A DNA stretch of 64,000 nucleotides, taken from NCBI RefSeq assembly GCF_030770395.1, contig NZ_CP132480.1:3749072-3813071 (forward strand). Reading direction: 5' to 3'. Shown here in pieces: positions 50,869-59,100 of this stretch. This stretch comes from Telluria beijingensis (GTDB taxonomy: Bacteria; Pseudomonadota; Gammaproteobacteria; Burkholderiales; Burkholderiaceae_D). The translations under genes and the position numbers were made by a program. Within the stretch, counting starts at the first letter, position 1; each line of letters starts with the position of its first letter. Under the pieces are notes generated by a model. The model was not told the DNA's origin. It was given only the letters and a program-made list of their open reading frames with translations, and searched no databases.

Positions 50869-51608
50869 TGCTGCTGGTCGATGCCGGCAATACCCGCGTC
50901 AAGTGGGCGCTGGTCGATGCCAACTGCGGCCCCGGCGCCTGGCGCGCGCATGGCGCCGTCCCGCACGCGCAGCTGGACACGCTGGCGGCCGCGTGGACGG
51001 CCGGCGGCGCCACCCGCGCGCTGGTGTCGAACGTGGCCGGCCCGCAGCTGGCCGAACGGATCGCGGCCGTGCTGCCTGCAGGGATCGCGGTCGAATGGTT
51101 CGCCTCGACTTCGGTGCGCGCCGGCCTGCGCAACGGCTACCGCGAGCCGGGCCGCCTGGGCTGCGACCGCTTCGCCGCCGCCATCGGCGCGCGCGCGCTG
51201 GCGCCCGGCCAGGACCTGGTCGTCGCGACCTGCGGCACCGCGACCACGGTCGACGCGGTGAGCGCCGAAGGCGTCTTCATCGGCGGCATGATCCTGCCCG
51301 GCCTGGCCCTGATGGCGTCCAGCCTGGCCCGCAACACGGCCCAGTTGCCGCAGGTCGCCCCTGGCGTCCTGCCGGCGCTGTTCGGCGACAATACGATTGA
51401 CGCGATCCTGTCCGGCCTGCTGTCGGCCCAGGCCGGCGCCATCGAACGCGCCGTGGCCGGGCACCGCGCGACGGCCTGCATCGTCTCGGGCGGCGCCGCG
51501 CCGCATATCGCGCCGGCGCTGACAATCGCGCACACGGTGGTCGACGATATCGTGCTGGTCGGGCTGCAGGCAGTTGCCGCGTGGACCGAGGAGGAAACCG
51601 GATGTTGA
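50865..51608 (+). CDS. coaX: CoaX, type III pantothenate kinase
   Basis: First step of coenzyme A synthesis. The 247-residue protein has the ASKHA phosphate-1 motif LLVDAGNTRVKWAL, the GRLGCDRFAA loop, and the phosphate-2 motif VVATCGTATTVDAV. Two ATG codons in a row give either MMLL or MLL as the start; I took the first, which overlaps birA as ATGA. The 3' end overlaps the next SPOR gene by 7 bp. Paired birA-coaX is usual in betaproteobacteria. Confidence 0.96.
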   Translation: MMLLVDAGNTRVKWALVDANCGPGAWRAHGAVPHAQLDTLAAAWTAGGATRALVSNVAGPQLAERIAAVLPAGIAVEWFASTSVRAGLRNGYREPGRLGCDRFAAAIGARALAPGQDLVVATCGTATTVDAVSAEGVFIGGMILPGLALMASSLARNTAQLPQVAPGVLPALFGDNTIDAILSGLLSAQAGAIERAVAGHRATACIVSGGAAPHIAPALTIAHTVVDDIVLVGLQAVAAWTEEETGC

Positions 51609-52339
51609 AATTCGTCTTCTGGGCGCTGCTGGCCGCGAACGCGGCGCTGCTGGCCTATGGCCAGGGCCTGCTGGGCCATGCCGGCGCCGGCGAGCGCGAG
51701 CCGGGCCGGCTGAAGAACCAGCTGGCGCCGGAACGCCTGACGCAGCTGACGGCGGTCCAGGCCAAGCAGGCGCTGGATGCGGCCGAGGCGCAGGCAGCCG
51801 AAGCGCCCGACGCCGAATCCGGGACCGCGCGGCCGCCGGCCAACGCGGCCGCGCCGGTGGCGAGCGCGCCGGAGCTGGTCGCCTGCGTCCAGGCCGGGCC
51901 CTTCAGCGTGTCCGATGCGCGCCGCTTCGAAGCGCGCGTCGCCAGCCTGGGCCTGGGCGCGCGCCAGGCGCGGGTCGAGGTGCCGTTCCAGGAAGTGAGC
52001 AGCCGGCTGGTCTACCTGCCCCCCAGCGGCGGCCGCGAAGGCGCCCAGCGCCGCGCCGCCGAGCTCAAGGAGCGCGGTGTCGAGAATTTTTACATCATGC
52101 AGGGCGACTCGCCGCTGCGCTGGGCCATCTCGCTGGGCGTGTTCAAGACCGATAGCGCGGCCCGCAAACTGGTCGCGCAACTGCAGCGCCAGGGCGTGCG
52201 CGGCGTGCAGGTCTTGCCGCGCGGGCCACAAGTGCAGCGCCCTGTCTATCAATACCGCGCGATCGAGCCGGCGCTGCGCACGCGACTGGCGGGGATTGCC
52301 GAGGACTATCCGGACGCCGGCTTGCGCACGTGTGAATAA
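51602..52339 (+). CDS. SPOR domain-containing protein
   Basis: A 245-residue protein with an N-terminal membrane helix (MLKFVFWALLAANAALLAYG), an Ala-rich linker (about 60-95) and a SPOR domain in the C-terminal half (WAISLGVFKTDSAARKLVAQLQRQG). It overlaps coaX by 7 bp, so it is in the same transcript. The SPOR domain is less typical than in the 48652 protein; the ELVACVQAGPFSVSDARRFEAR segment suggests a second, weaker repeat. Confidence 0.88.
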   Translation: MLKFVFWALLAANAALLAYGQGLLGHAGAGEREPGRLKNQLAPERLTQLTAVQAKQALDAAEAQAAEAPDAESGTARPPANAAAPVASAPELVACVQAGPFSVSDARRFEARVASLGLGARQARVEVPFQEVSSRLVYLPPSGGREGAQRRAAELKERGVENFYIMQGDSPLRWAISLGVFKTDSAARKLVAQLQRQGVRGVQVLPRGPQVQRPVYQYRAIEPALRTRLAGIAEDYPDAGLRTCE

Positions 52340-52552
52340 CGGCAGATTATTACCGCTGCACTGTTCGCTGCCATCGCCGCCATCTCGGCCTCGGCCTCGG
52401 CCGCCGTACTCAGGCTGACCAGCGCCCAGCTACTGCTCGACTACACGATCAACGAAACGCCGGTCGAAGATCCAGCCGAAGTGCCTGAACCGTCGAGCGT
52501 CCTGCTGGCCGGCGCCGGCCTGGCCGCCATCGCCTTCGCCCGTCGCCGCCGT
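52340..52552 (+). pseudogene. PEP-CTERM protein fragment without a start codon
   Basis: Directly after the SPOR stop at 52337-52339, in the same frame, the sequence reads RQIITAALFAAIAAISASASA (a signal-peptide-like stretch) and about 25 residues later VPEPSSVLLAGAGLAAIAFA then RRRR, a classic PEP-CTERM sorting signal. No ATG/GTG/TTG start precedes the signal peptide in frame, and no stop follows the arginines. The mature part between is only about 25 residues. It looks like a decayed or internally deleted gene. Confidence 0.55.
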
Positions 52553-52592
52553 GGCGCCGCTGCGGCGCAAGCGGTTTCCTTCGCATACACGG

Positions 52593-52616
52593 ATGGCCGG
52601 TTCGCCGGCCATTTTT
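52593..52616 (+). terminator. Intrinsic terminator after the argS/birA/coaX region
   Basis: An 8 bp stem (atggccgg / ccggccat) with a TTCG tetraloop and a run of five T follows on the plus strand. It is placed to end the birA-coaX-SPOR transcript before convergent rlpA. Confidence 0.85.
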
Positions 52617-52657
52617 CATGGCGCCGTCAAGGTCCGGCCTGGCGCATGGCCGCCGGA

Positions 52658-53695
52658 TCAGCGCCGGACCACGATCGGCTTGAAGCCGAGGCTTGCCGGC
52701 AGCGCGCGCATGGCCTCGGCCGCCTCGGCGCGGCTCGCGTACGGGCCGCCGTACAGGCGATTCAGCGTCCCTACCTTCACCACTTCGAGCGCGCCCAGTT
52801 CGACGCCGGCATTGGCGATCTTCTCGCTCATCGCTTCGGCGGTGCCGGCGCGGCCATAGGCGCCGAGCTGGATGAAATAGCGGCCGGCGGCCGCCGCCGG
52901 CGCGGACGATGCGGGTGCGGATGCGGATGCGGGTTCGGCCTGGCTGACCAGCGCCGCGCTGTCGGAGTGGATCCGGTCCTCGAGCATCAGCGCCTCGATC
53001 TCGGGCGGCGCCGATTGCGCGATCGAGGTGACTTCGCGGCGCGCGGCCGCGATCCGGGCCGGCGGGACGATCGGGTCGCCCGGGAACAGGCGCTCGATTT
53101 CCACTTCGTGGCTGCCCTTGCCCAGCAGGCCGAGCTTGAGCGCTGCGGTGTACGAGACGTCGATGATGCGGCTGGAGTGGAACGGGCCGCGGTCGTTGAT
53201 GCGCACCACCACCGAATTGCCGGTGTCGAGGCTCGTGACGCGCACATAGGAAGGGATCGGCAGGGTCGGATGCGCGGCCGTCATCTTGTACATATCGTAC
53301 AGTTCGCCCGACGCGGTGCGCTGGCCATGAAACTTGACGCCATACCAGGTGCTGACGCCGCGCGCGGAATACGGCGCATCGTCGTCCAGCGGCGTGTAGG
53401 TCTTGCCCAGCACCGTGTACGGGCGGCTGGTCCATTTGTTGAACGGCTCGGCCTTGACCACGGCGTCGGGCACGTCGAGCAGGCCGTCGGGGATGTTGTC
53501 GCCCGGGCCATCGTCCTTGTAGTAGCCGCCGCGGCCCGACTTGGCGGCCGGCAGCTGGGGCGCCTTGCCGTGCTTGGCGGTCGGCTTGTGGGGCCAGGGG
53601 ACGGGATTGAGCTTCTTGTGCTCTCCCGTGCTGCTGCAGGCCGATACGAAAATGGCAACCGGTATGACCGCCAGGAAGCTTGTACGAACGCCCAT
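52658..53695 (-). CDS. rlpA: RlpA, septal ring lytic transglycosylase-family lipoprotein
   Basis: A 345-residue lipoprotein. The signal ends FVSACSS, giving the lipid-modified cysteine near residue 20. The double-psi beta-barrel RlpA domain (about 105-200) includes GVSTWYGVKFHGQRTASGE and RINDRGPFHSSRIIDVSY. A C-terminal SPOR domain (about 270-345, FIQLGAYGRAGTAEAM) targets it to septal peptidoglycan. The region before the RlpA domain is polar. It is the last gene of the mre/rod unit, 18 bp after rodA. Confidence 0.93.
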   Translation of the reverse strand: MGVRTSFLAVIPVAIFVSACSSTGEHKKLNPVPWPHKPTAKHGKAPQLPAAKSGRGGYYKDDGPGDNIPDGLLDVPDAVVKAEPFNKWTSRPYTVLGKTYTPLDDDAPYSARGVSTWYGVKFHGQRTASGELYDMYKMTAAHPTLPIPSYVRVTSLDTGNSVVVRINDRGPFHSSRIIDVSYTAALKLGLLGKGSHEVEIERLFPGDPIVPPARIAAARREVTSIAQSAPPEIEALMLEDRIHSDSAALVSQAEPASASAPASSAPAAAAGRYFIQLGAYGRAGTAEAMSEKIANAGVELGALEVVKVGTLNRLYGGPYASRAEAAEAMRALPASLGFKPIVVRR

Positions 53696-53713
53696 TGGCC
53701 GTCCTCCATGGTA

Positions 53714-54832
53714 TTAGGTCTGCACTAGTTTACGATGTCTTTGAATACTCATCAATATGCCGGCGCCAAGTCCGAGCGTGATAAAGGCCGTGCCACCATA
53801 GCTCATGAAGGGCAGCGGCACACCCACCACCGGCAAGATCCCGGCCACCATGCCCATGTTGACGAAGGCATAGGTGAAGAAAATCATCGCGATCGAGCCG
53901 GCCAGCAGCCGCCCGAAGGCGTTCGGCGCATTGGCCGCGATCATCAGGCCGCGCCCGATCAGCAGCAGGTAGACGAATAGCAGGAACAGGTTGCCGACCA
54001 GGCCGAATTCCTCCGAATACACCGAGAACACGAAGTCGGTGGTGCGTTCCGGGACGAATTCGAGATAGCCCTGGGTGCCCTGCATATAGCCCTTGCCGGT
54101 CACGCCGCCGGAACCGATGGCGATGATCGACTGGATGATGTGGAAGCCCTTGCCCAGCGGGTCCGAGGTCGGATCGATCAGCGTCATCACCCGCTGGCGC
54201 TGGTAGTCGTGCATCATCGACCAGCCGATCGGCAGGAAGGCCAGCACCGACACCGTCACCGCGGCGATCGCCTTCCACGACACGCCGGCCAGGAAGATCA
54301 CGTACAGGCCCGAGGATGCGACCAGCAGCGAGGTGCCGAGGTCGGGCTGCTCCATGATCAGGGCCACCGGGATGAACAGGATCACGGCCGCGATGATGTA
54401 ATGCTTCCACTCCGCGACCTGGGCCCGGGTCTGGAAATACCAGGCCAGCATCAGCGGCAGGCCGATCTTCATGATCTCGGACGGCTGGATGTCGATCACC
54501 CCGATGTGCAGCCAGCGCCGCGCGCCCTTCTTGATCAGGCCGAACAGCGCCACCGCGATCAGCAGGCTGACGCCGATCGTGTAGATCGGCACCGCCAGGC
54601 GCATCAGGGTCTGGGGCGCGATGTTCGCGGCGATCCACATGACGGCGAACGACAGCAGGAAGTTGCGGATCTGGTGCTCGACCCGGTCCGGGAAGTCGGC
54701 GCCGGCCGACATCATGGTGACCATGCTGATCGTCACCAGCATGCCCAGGATCAGGGTCAGCGGCAGGTCGAACACCGTGAAATAGGGGCGCAGGCGGCGC
54801 CGCAGCGAGCGTCGTTCTGGAATATGGGCCAT
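53714..54832 (-). CDS. rodA: RodA, SEDS peptidoglycan glycosyltransferase
   Basis: The elongasome polymerase of the SEDS family. The 372-residue protein has about ten membrane helices. Family landmarks are QPDLGTSLLV (catalytic Asp region), GSGGVTGKGYMQGTQGYLEFVPERTTDFVFSV, and MSYGGTAFITLGLG near the C-terminus. The start ATG at 54832 is 3 bp after the mrdA stop, so translation is likely coupled. Confidence 0.97.
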   Translation of the reverse strand: MAHIPERRSLRRRLRPYFTVFDLPLTLILGMLVTISMVTMMSAGADFPDRVEHQIRNFLLSFAVMWIAANIAPQTLMRLAVPIYTIGVSLLIAVALFGLIKKGARRWLHIGVIDIQPSEIMKIGLPLMLAWYFQTRAQVAEWKHYIIAAVILFIPVALIMEQPDLGTSLLVASSGLYVIFLAGVSWKAIAAVTVSVLAFLPIGWSMMHDYQRQRVMTLIDPTSDPLGKGFHIIQSIIAIGSGGVTGKGYMQGTQGYLEFVPERTTDFVFSVYSEEFGLVGNLFLLFVYLLLIGRGLMIAANAPNAFGRLLAGSIAMIFFTYAFVNMGMVAGILPVVGVPLPFMSYGGTAFITLGLGAGILMSIQRHRKLVQT

Positions 54833-54835
54833 GGC

Positions 54836-56800
54836 TTATTCGGTTCGGGTGGCGGTGACAGGACTTGCGGCCACGACCACCGGGGTTGGCGCGGGCGCAG
54901 GTGCAGGCGCCGCTTTCTTGGCCGGGCTTTTCGGCTCCGGCGGCGGCGCCGGACGCTTGCCGAGCAGGGCGTAGTCGAGCACCTTGCGCGCAATCGGCGC
55001 CGCCACGACGCCGCCGAAACCGGCATTCTCGACGATCATCGCCAGCGCGATGCGCGGCTGCTCGACCGGCGCGAAGGCGGTGAACAGCGCATTGTCGCGA
55101 TGGCGTTCGTCGATTGCGTTGGCATCGTACTTCTTGCCGCGCAGGCCGATCACCTGCGCGGTGCCGGTCTTGCCGGCCGAGGTGTACATGGCGCCGGAGA
55201 AGGCGCGCTGCCCGGTGCCTTCGCGCATCACGCCGGCCATCGCATCCTTGATGAAGTCGAGGTGTTCCTGCTTCATCGCCAGGCGCCGGGTTTCCTTGGG
55301 TACCGTGAGGGTACGCTCGCGGGTGACGCCGTCCTCGACCATCTTGACCAGGTGCGGCTTCATCACCACGCCGTCGTTGGCCAGGATCGCGGTCGCATGC
55401 GCGAGCTGCAGCATGGTGTAGTGGTTGAAGCCCTGCCCGATCGAGATCGAGATGGTGTCGCCGCCCACCCATTTCTGGGCCGCGCGGCTGCGCTTGAAGC
55501 GCTCGGCCTTCCACTCCTTCGACGGCAGCACGCCGACCTTTTCGTGATCGAGGTCGATCCCGGTCGGCTGGCCGAAGCCGAATTCGCGCATGAACTTCGA
55601 GATGTTGTCGATCCCCATCTCGTTGCCGAGCTGGTAGTAATAGGTGTCGCAGGAGTGCGCGATCGAGTGGTACATATTGACGATGCCGTGGCCGCCCGGC
55701 TTGTCGTCGTTGAAGCGGTGCCCGCCCAGGATGAAGAAGCCGGGATCGCGGATCGCATCCTGCGGGCGGCGGAAGCCCATCTCGAGCGCGGCCAGCGACA
55801 TGAATGGCTTGAAGGTCGAGCCGGGCGGATAGGTGCCCGACAGCGGCCGGTTCATCAGCGGACGGTCCAGCGAGGTATTCAGTTCGTTCCAGCTCTGGGA
55901 GTCGATGCCGTCGACGAACAGGTTGGGGTCGAAGCCGGGCCGCGACACATAGGCCAGCACGTCGCCGGTGGACGGCTCGATCGCCACCAGCGCGCCGCGG
56001 TAGTTGCCGAAGGCTTCCTCGGCCACCTTCTGCAGCTCGATGTCGATCGACAGGATCAGGTTGCTGCCCGGGACCGGCGCCGTGCGCTTGAGCGTGCGGA
56101 TCGCGCGGCCGCCGGCCGAGCGCTCGACCTGCTCGTAGCCGGTGGTGCCGTGCAGCTGGCGCTCGTAGCGCTTCTCGACGCCTTCCTTGCCGATATGGTC
56201 GGTGCCGTTGTAGTTGGCGGCGTCGTCGCCCTCCTCGATCGCGGCCGCCTCCTTGGCGTTGATGCGGCCGATGTAGCCGATCACGTGCGAGGCCACTTCG
56301 CCCATCGGATACTGGCGGAACAGGCGCGCCTGCACCTCGACGCCCGGGAAGCGGAAGCGCTGGGCGGTGAAGCGCGCTACTTCGTCGTCGGTCAGGCGGG
56401 TGCGCAGCGGGATGCTGGCGAAGCTGCGCGACTCTTCGCGCAGGCGCTTGAAGCGGCGCCGGTCGCGGGCGTCGATCTCGACCAGCTTGGCCAGTTCGTC
56501 GATCACCGACTCGAGATTGGACTGCAGCTTGGATGGCGTGATCTCGAGCGTGTAGGCGGAATAGTTGCGCGCCAGGACCACGCCGTTGCGGTCCACGATC
56601 AGGCCGCGGTTCGGCACTATCGGCACCAGTGCGATGCGGTTGTCCTCGGCCTGGGCCGCGTACTGGTCGTGGTGCAGCACCTGCAGCCAGACCACGCGCG
56701 CGACCAGCAGGCCGAAGCAGATGAAGACGAGGGCCACCAGCGCCGTGAGGCGCATCCGGAACTGGTGGATCTCGCGGTCGCTGTCCTTGAACTCTGTCAT
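54836..56800 (-). CDS. mrdA: MrdA, penicillin-binding protein 2
   Basis: The elongasome transpeptidase. A 654-residue class B PBP with one membrane helix near 20-40, a pedestal region, and the transpeptidase motifs STFK (S328-K331), SCD as the SxN-type motif (S383-D385) and KTG (K544-T545-G546). The tail after about residue 610 is Pro/Ala/Lys-rich. It is between mreD (15 bp upstream) and rodA in the standard order. Confidence 0.97.
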   Translation of the reverse strand: MTEFKDSDREIHQFRMRLTALVALVFICFGLLVARVVWLQVLHHDQYAAQAEDNRIALVPIVPNRGLIVDRNGVVLARNYSAYTLEITPSKLQSNLESVIDELAKLVEIDARDRRRFKRLREESRSFASIPLRTRLTDDEVARFTAQRFRFPGVEVQARLFRQYPMGEVASHVIGYIGRINAKEAAAIEEGDDAANYNGTDHIGKEGVEKRYERQLHGTTGYEQVERSAGGRAIRTLKRTAPVPGSNLILSIDIELQKVAEEAFGNYRGALVAIEPSTGDVLAYVSRPGFDPNLFVDGIDSQSWNELNTSLDRPLMNRPLSGTYPPGSTFKPFMSLAALEMGFRRPQDAIRDPGFFILGGHRFNDDKPGGHGIVNMYHSIAHSCDTYYYQLGNEMGIDNISKFMREFGFGQPTGIDLDHEKVGVLPSKEWKAERFKRSRAAQKWVGGDTISISIGQGFNHYTMLQLAHATAILANDGVVMKPHLVKMVEDGVTRERTLTVPKETRRLAMKQEHLDFIKDAMAGVMREGTGQRAFSGAMYTSAGKTGTAQVIGLRGKKYDANAIDERHRDNALFTAFAPVEQPRIALAMIVENAGFGGVVAAPIARKVLDYALLGKRPAPPPEPKSPAKKAAPAPAPAPTPVVVAASPVTATRTE

Positions 56801-56815
56801 GCGGCTGGAACCTGG

Positions 56816-57334
56816 TCAGATCGGGCGGGTGTGGTCGCGGTCGACGGCGCGCCGTTGCGGCGCCAGCAGCAGCCAGGTGATCACCGGCCACAGGACGATC
56901 GCGACCACGCTCTCGACGAATTGCAGCAGGCCGGGGAAGCGGCCGGACACCACGAAGTGCACCACCAGCTGGATGGCCTGGGCCAGCAGCAGCAGCGGGA
57001 ACACGTGCATGGCCTGGGTCATCAGCGGGAACCACAGCACGCGGCGGTGGATCATGATGGCCAGGTAGGACAGCAAGGTGTAGGCGAGCGCGTTCTCGCC
57101 CAGCAGGCTGGCGTCATGCACGTCCATCAACAGGCCCATGCAGAATGCGACGCCGATGCCGACCTTGCGCGGCTGGTGGATGCCCCAGAACACCAGCACC
57201 AGCGCGACGAAGTCGGGCGCCCCGACCCAGCGCCCCCAGGGCATCAGGTTGAGCATGAAGGCGCACACCAGGCTGAAGGCGATGAACAGCGGGCTGACGG
57301 GCAACAGGATGTAATGCGGACGGCTACCGGGCAT
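56816..57334 (-). CDS. mreD: MreD, rod shape-determining membrane protein
   Basis: A 172-residue membrane protein with about five helices (LPVSPLFIAFSLVCAFMLNL, PDFVALVLVFWGIH, FCMGLLMDV and so on). This length and the start MPGSRPHYILLPVSPLF match MreD. Its ATG lies 5 bp after the mreC stop (57340-57342), so the operon junction is intact on this side although mreC is not. Confidence 0.94.
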   Translation of the reverse strand: MPGSRPHYILLPVSPLFIAFSLVCAFMLNLMPWGRWVGAPDFVALVLVFWGIHQPRKVGIGVAFCMGLLMDVHDASLLGENALAYTLLSYLAIMIHRRVLWFPLMTQAMHVFPLLLLAQAIQLVVHFVVSGRFPGLLQFVESVVAIVLWPVITWLLLAPQRRAVDRDHTRPI

Positions 57335-57339
57335 GGCGG

Positions 57340-57601
57340 CTTACTCCGTGCGGGCGGCCGGCACGGGGGCGGTCGCGGTCGTTGCGGGTGGGGTGGACGG
57401 GCGCGCCGCCGGCTGGGTGGCCGGCGCGGGCGCGCCATTGGCTGGCGCGGGCGTCCCGCTGGCGGCCATGCCGCGCGACGGTGCACCGCGCGATGGCGCA
57501 CCGCGCACTGCGGCGCCGCGCGACGCAGCCCCACACGAAGGCGCTCCACGCGCCCCGCGCACCAGCGCTGCGCGCCCATCCGCCCCGAGCGCACCGCGCA
57601 A
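57340..57601 (-). pseudogene. Truncated mreC: only the low-complexity C-terminal tail
   Basis: The minus-strand frame ending VPAARTE-stop directly before mreD is the expected place and kind of tail for Oxalobacteraceae MreC (Pro/Ala/Thr-rich). Going upstream, the frame stays low-complexity (many Gly, Ala, Arg, Pro) and reaches an in-frame stop at 57668-57670. The membrane helix, coiled coil and beta-barrel domains of MreC (about 250 residues) are missing, as is mreB. No ATG of suitable context precedes the fragment. Confidence 0.65.
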
Positions 57602-57768
57602 CGGCCGCAGCCGCCAGGGAGGGCGCGGCGGCTGACCTTTGGCGGTGTTCGATTCGATGTCGAAATGCTAAGATTAGCAATTTTGTAGTATAGTCGGCGT
57701 GGGTGGGTCGCGGGTGCGCTCTACCGGGCGCGGCGCGCTGCCGTGACTGTTTCCAGGAGTATTGTTCG
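57602..57768 (+). promoter_or_regulatory. Region upstream of the second EAL-HDOD gene
   Basis: Between the mreC remnant and ATG 57769. It contains an A/T-rich segment at 57661-57694 with a TATAGT at 57689-57694 (weak -35) and a good Shine-Dalgarno aggag at 57755-57759. The composition changes sharply from GC-rich low-complexity to A/T-rich at about 57640. Confidence 0.45.
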
Positions 57769-59055
57769 ATGCACGCCGATGCAACGGCAGCGGTCTCCGT
57801 ACCGTCCGATGATTTCTTTCTTGCGCGTCAGCCCATCCTCGGGCGCGACCAGCACCTGGTGGCGTTCGAGCTGCTGTTTCGCGCTGCCGGCGAGGACGAC
57901 GACGCCAAGCTGACCGACGGTGCTGCCGCCACCGCCGCCGTCATCTCGCATGCATCCCAGCTCGGCATGGAGCAGGTGGTGGGCGACCAGCTCGCCTTCG
58001 TGAACGTCGACGAAGTGGTCCTCATGAGCGACTTCGTGCGCTTCTTGCCGTCCCATAAGGTGATCCTGGAAATCCTCGAGACCGTGAAGCCCACGCCAAG
58101 CTTGCTGGCGCGGGTGGCCGAACTCAAGGAACTCGGCTTCAAGTTCGCGGTCGACGACGTGGTCGAGCATTCGCGCGAACTCGACCAGCTGGTGCAGCTG
58201 GTCGACATCATCAAGGTCGACGTCAAGGGCGTGGCCCCGAACGAGCTGGCGCAGCTGGTCGATTCGCTGCGCGGCACCGGCAAGCGCCTGCTGGCCGAAA
58301 AGGTCGAGACCATCGACGAATTCAAGCTGTGCATGGAACTCGGTTTCGAATACTTCCAGGGCTATTATTTTGCGCGTCCCGTGATCCTCAGCGGACGCAA
58401 GATCACGCCGTCCGAAATCACCATCCTGCGCCTGCTGGAACTGGTCAACTCGAATGCCGACAGCCAGGCGATCGAATCGGCGGTCAAGCGCGACGCCCTG
58501 ATCAGCCTGAACCTGCTGCGCCTGGTGAACAGCCGCGCCGTGCCGGGGCCGCGCATCGAATCGCTGTCACAGGCCCTGGTGCAGCTCGGGCGACGCCAGC
58601 TGGGGCGCTGGTTGCAGATCCTGCTGTACACGGCGGCCGGCGCCCGGGTCGAGCTCACCTCGCCGCTGCTGCAGCTGGCCACCACGCGCGGCAAGCTGCT
58701 CGAATTGATGACCCTGCGCGTACGGCCGGGCGATACCGCAAGCGCCGACCGCGCCTTCACGGTGGGCATCATGTCGCTGGCCGAGGCCCTGTTCTCGGTC
58801 AAGATGGCCGACATCCTGGCCCACGTCGACATCGCGCACGACGTGCGCGAAGCCTTGCTCGAGCGCGAAGGCGACTTCGGCACCATGCTGCACATCGCCG
58901 AGCTGCTCGAGGCGGCCGAAGGCGGCCGCAAGCTCGCCAGCGCGCTGAAAAAGATCGGCCTGACGGTGGCCGAGGTGCGCGAGATCGAAATGGCCGCCTT
59001 CGACTGGGTGCGCGAGCTGACCACCGACGTCCAGCAACCGATGCCGGATGCGTGA
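57769..59055 (+). CDS. EAL-HDOD protein with conserved EAL residues
   Basis: A 428-residue paralogue of the protein at 38329. The EAL domain (about 18-215) keeps the residues expected for catalysis: E34 (FELLFR), N79 (FVNVDE), E101 and E104 (ILEILE), D129-D130 (AVDDVV), K149 (IIKVD), E177 (LLAEKVE) and Q197 (YFQGYYFAR). The C-terminal HDOD domain (about 225-405) is like that of the paralogue. It may hydrolyse c-di-GMP or act as a binding protein. Start at 57769 is set by aggag 9 bp before it. Confidence 0.9.
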   Translation: MHADATAAVSVPSDDFFLARQPILGRDQHLVAFELLFRAAGEDDDAKLTDGAAATAAVISHASQLGMEQVVGDQLAFVNVDEVVLMSDFVRFLPSHKVILEILETVKPTPSLLARVAELKELGFKFAVDDVVEHSRELDQLVQLVDIIKVDVKGVAPNELAQLVDSLRGTGKRLLAEKVETIDEFKLCMELGFEYFQGYYFARPVILSGRKITPSEITILRLLELVNSNADSQAIESAVKRDALISLNLLRLVNSRAVPGPRIESLSQALVQLGRRQLGRWLQILLYTAAGARVELTSPLLQLATTRGKLLELMTLRVRPGDTASADRAFTVGIMSLAEALFSVKMADILAHVDIAHDVREALLEREGDFGTMLHIAELLEAAEGGRKLASALKKIGLTVAEVREIEMAAFDWVRELTTDVQQPMPDA

Positions 59056-59100
59056 CATTTCGTGAGCGTGTAGCGCCTCGTCTGGCGCTACAGTCATGGG

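Noticed and set aside
57333..57635. A 100-residue plus-strand frame with repeated RDGAPRDGAP-like motifs
   Set aside because: It is antisense to the mreC tail and its repeats come from the same low-complexity DNA. It has no RBS.
54140..57688. A 1182-residue plus-strand open frame over the mre/rod operon
   Set aside because: It is antisense to rodA, mrdA and mreD, has His/Gln/Arg-rich composition without domains, and is a by-product of high GC content.
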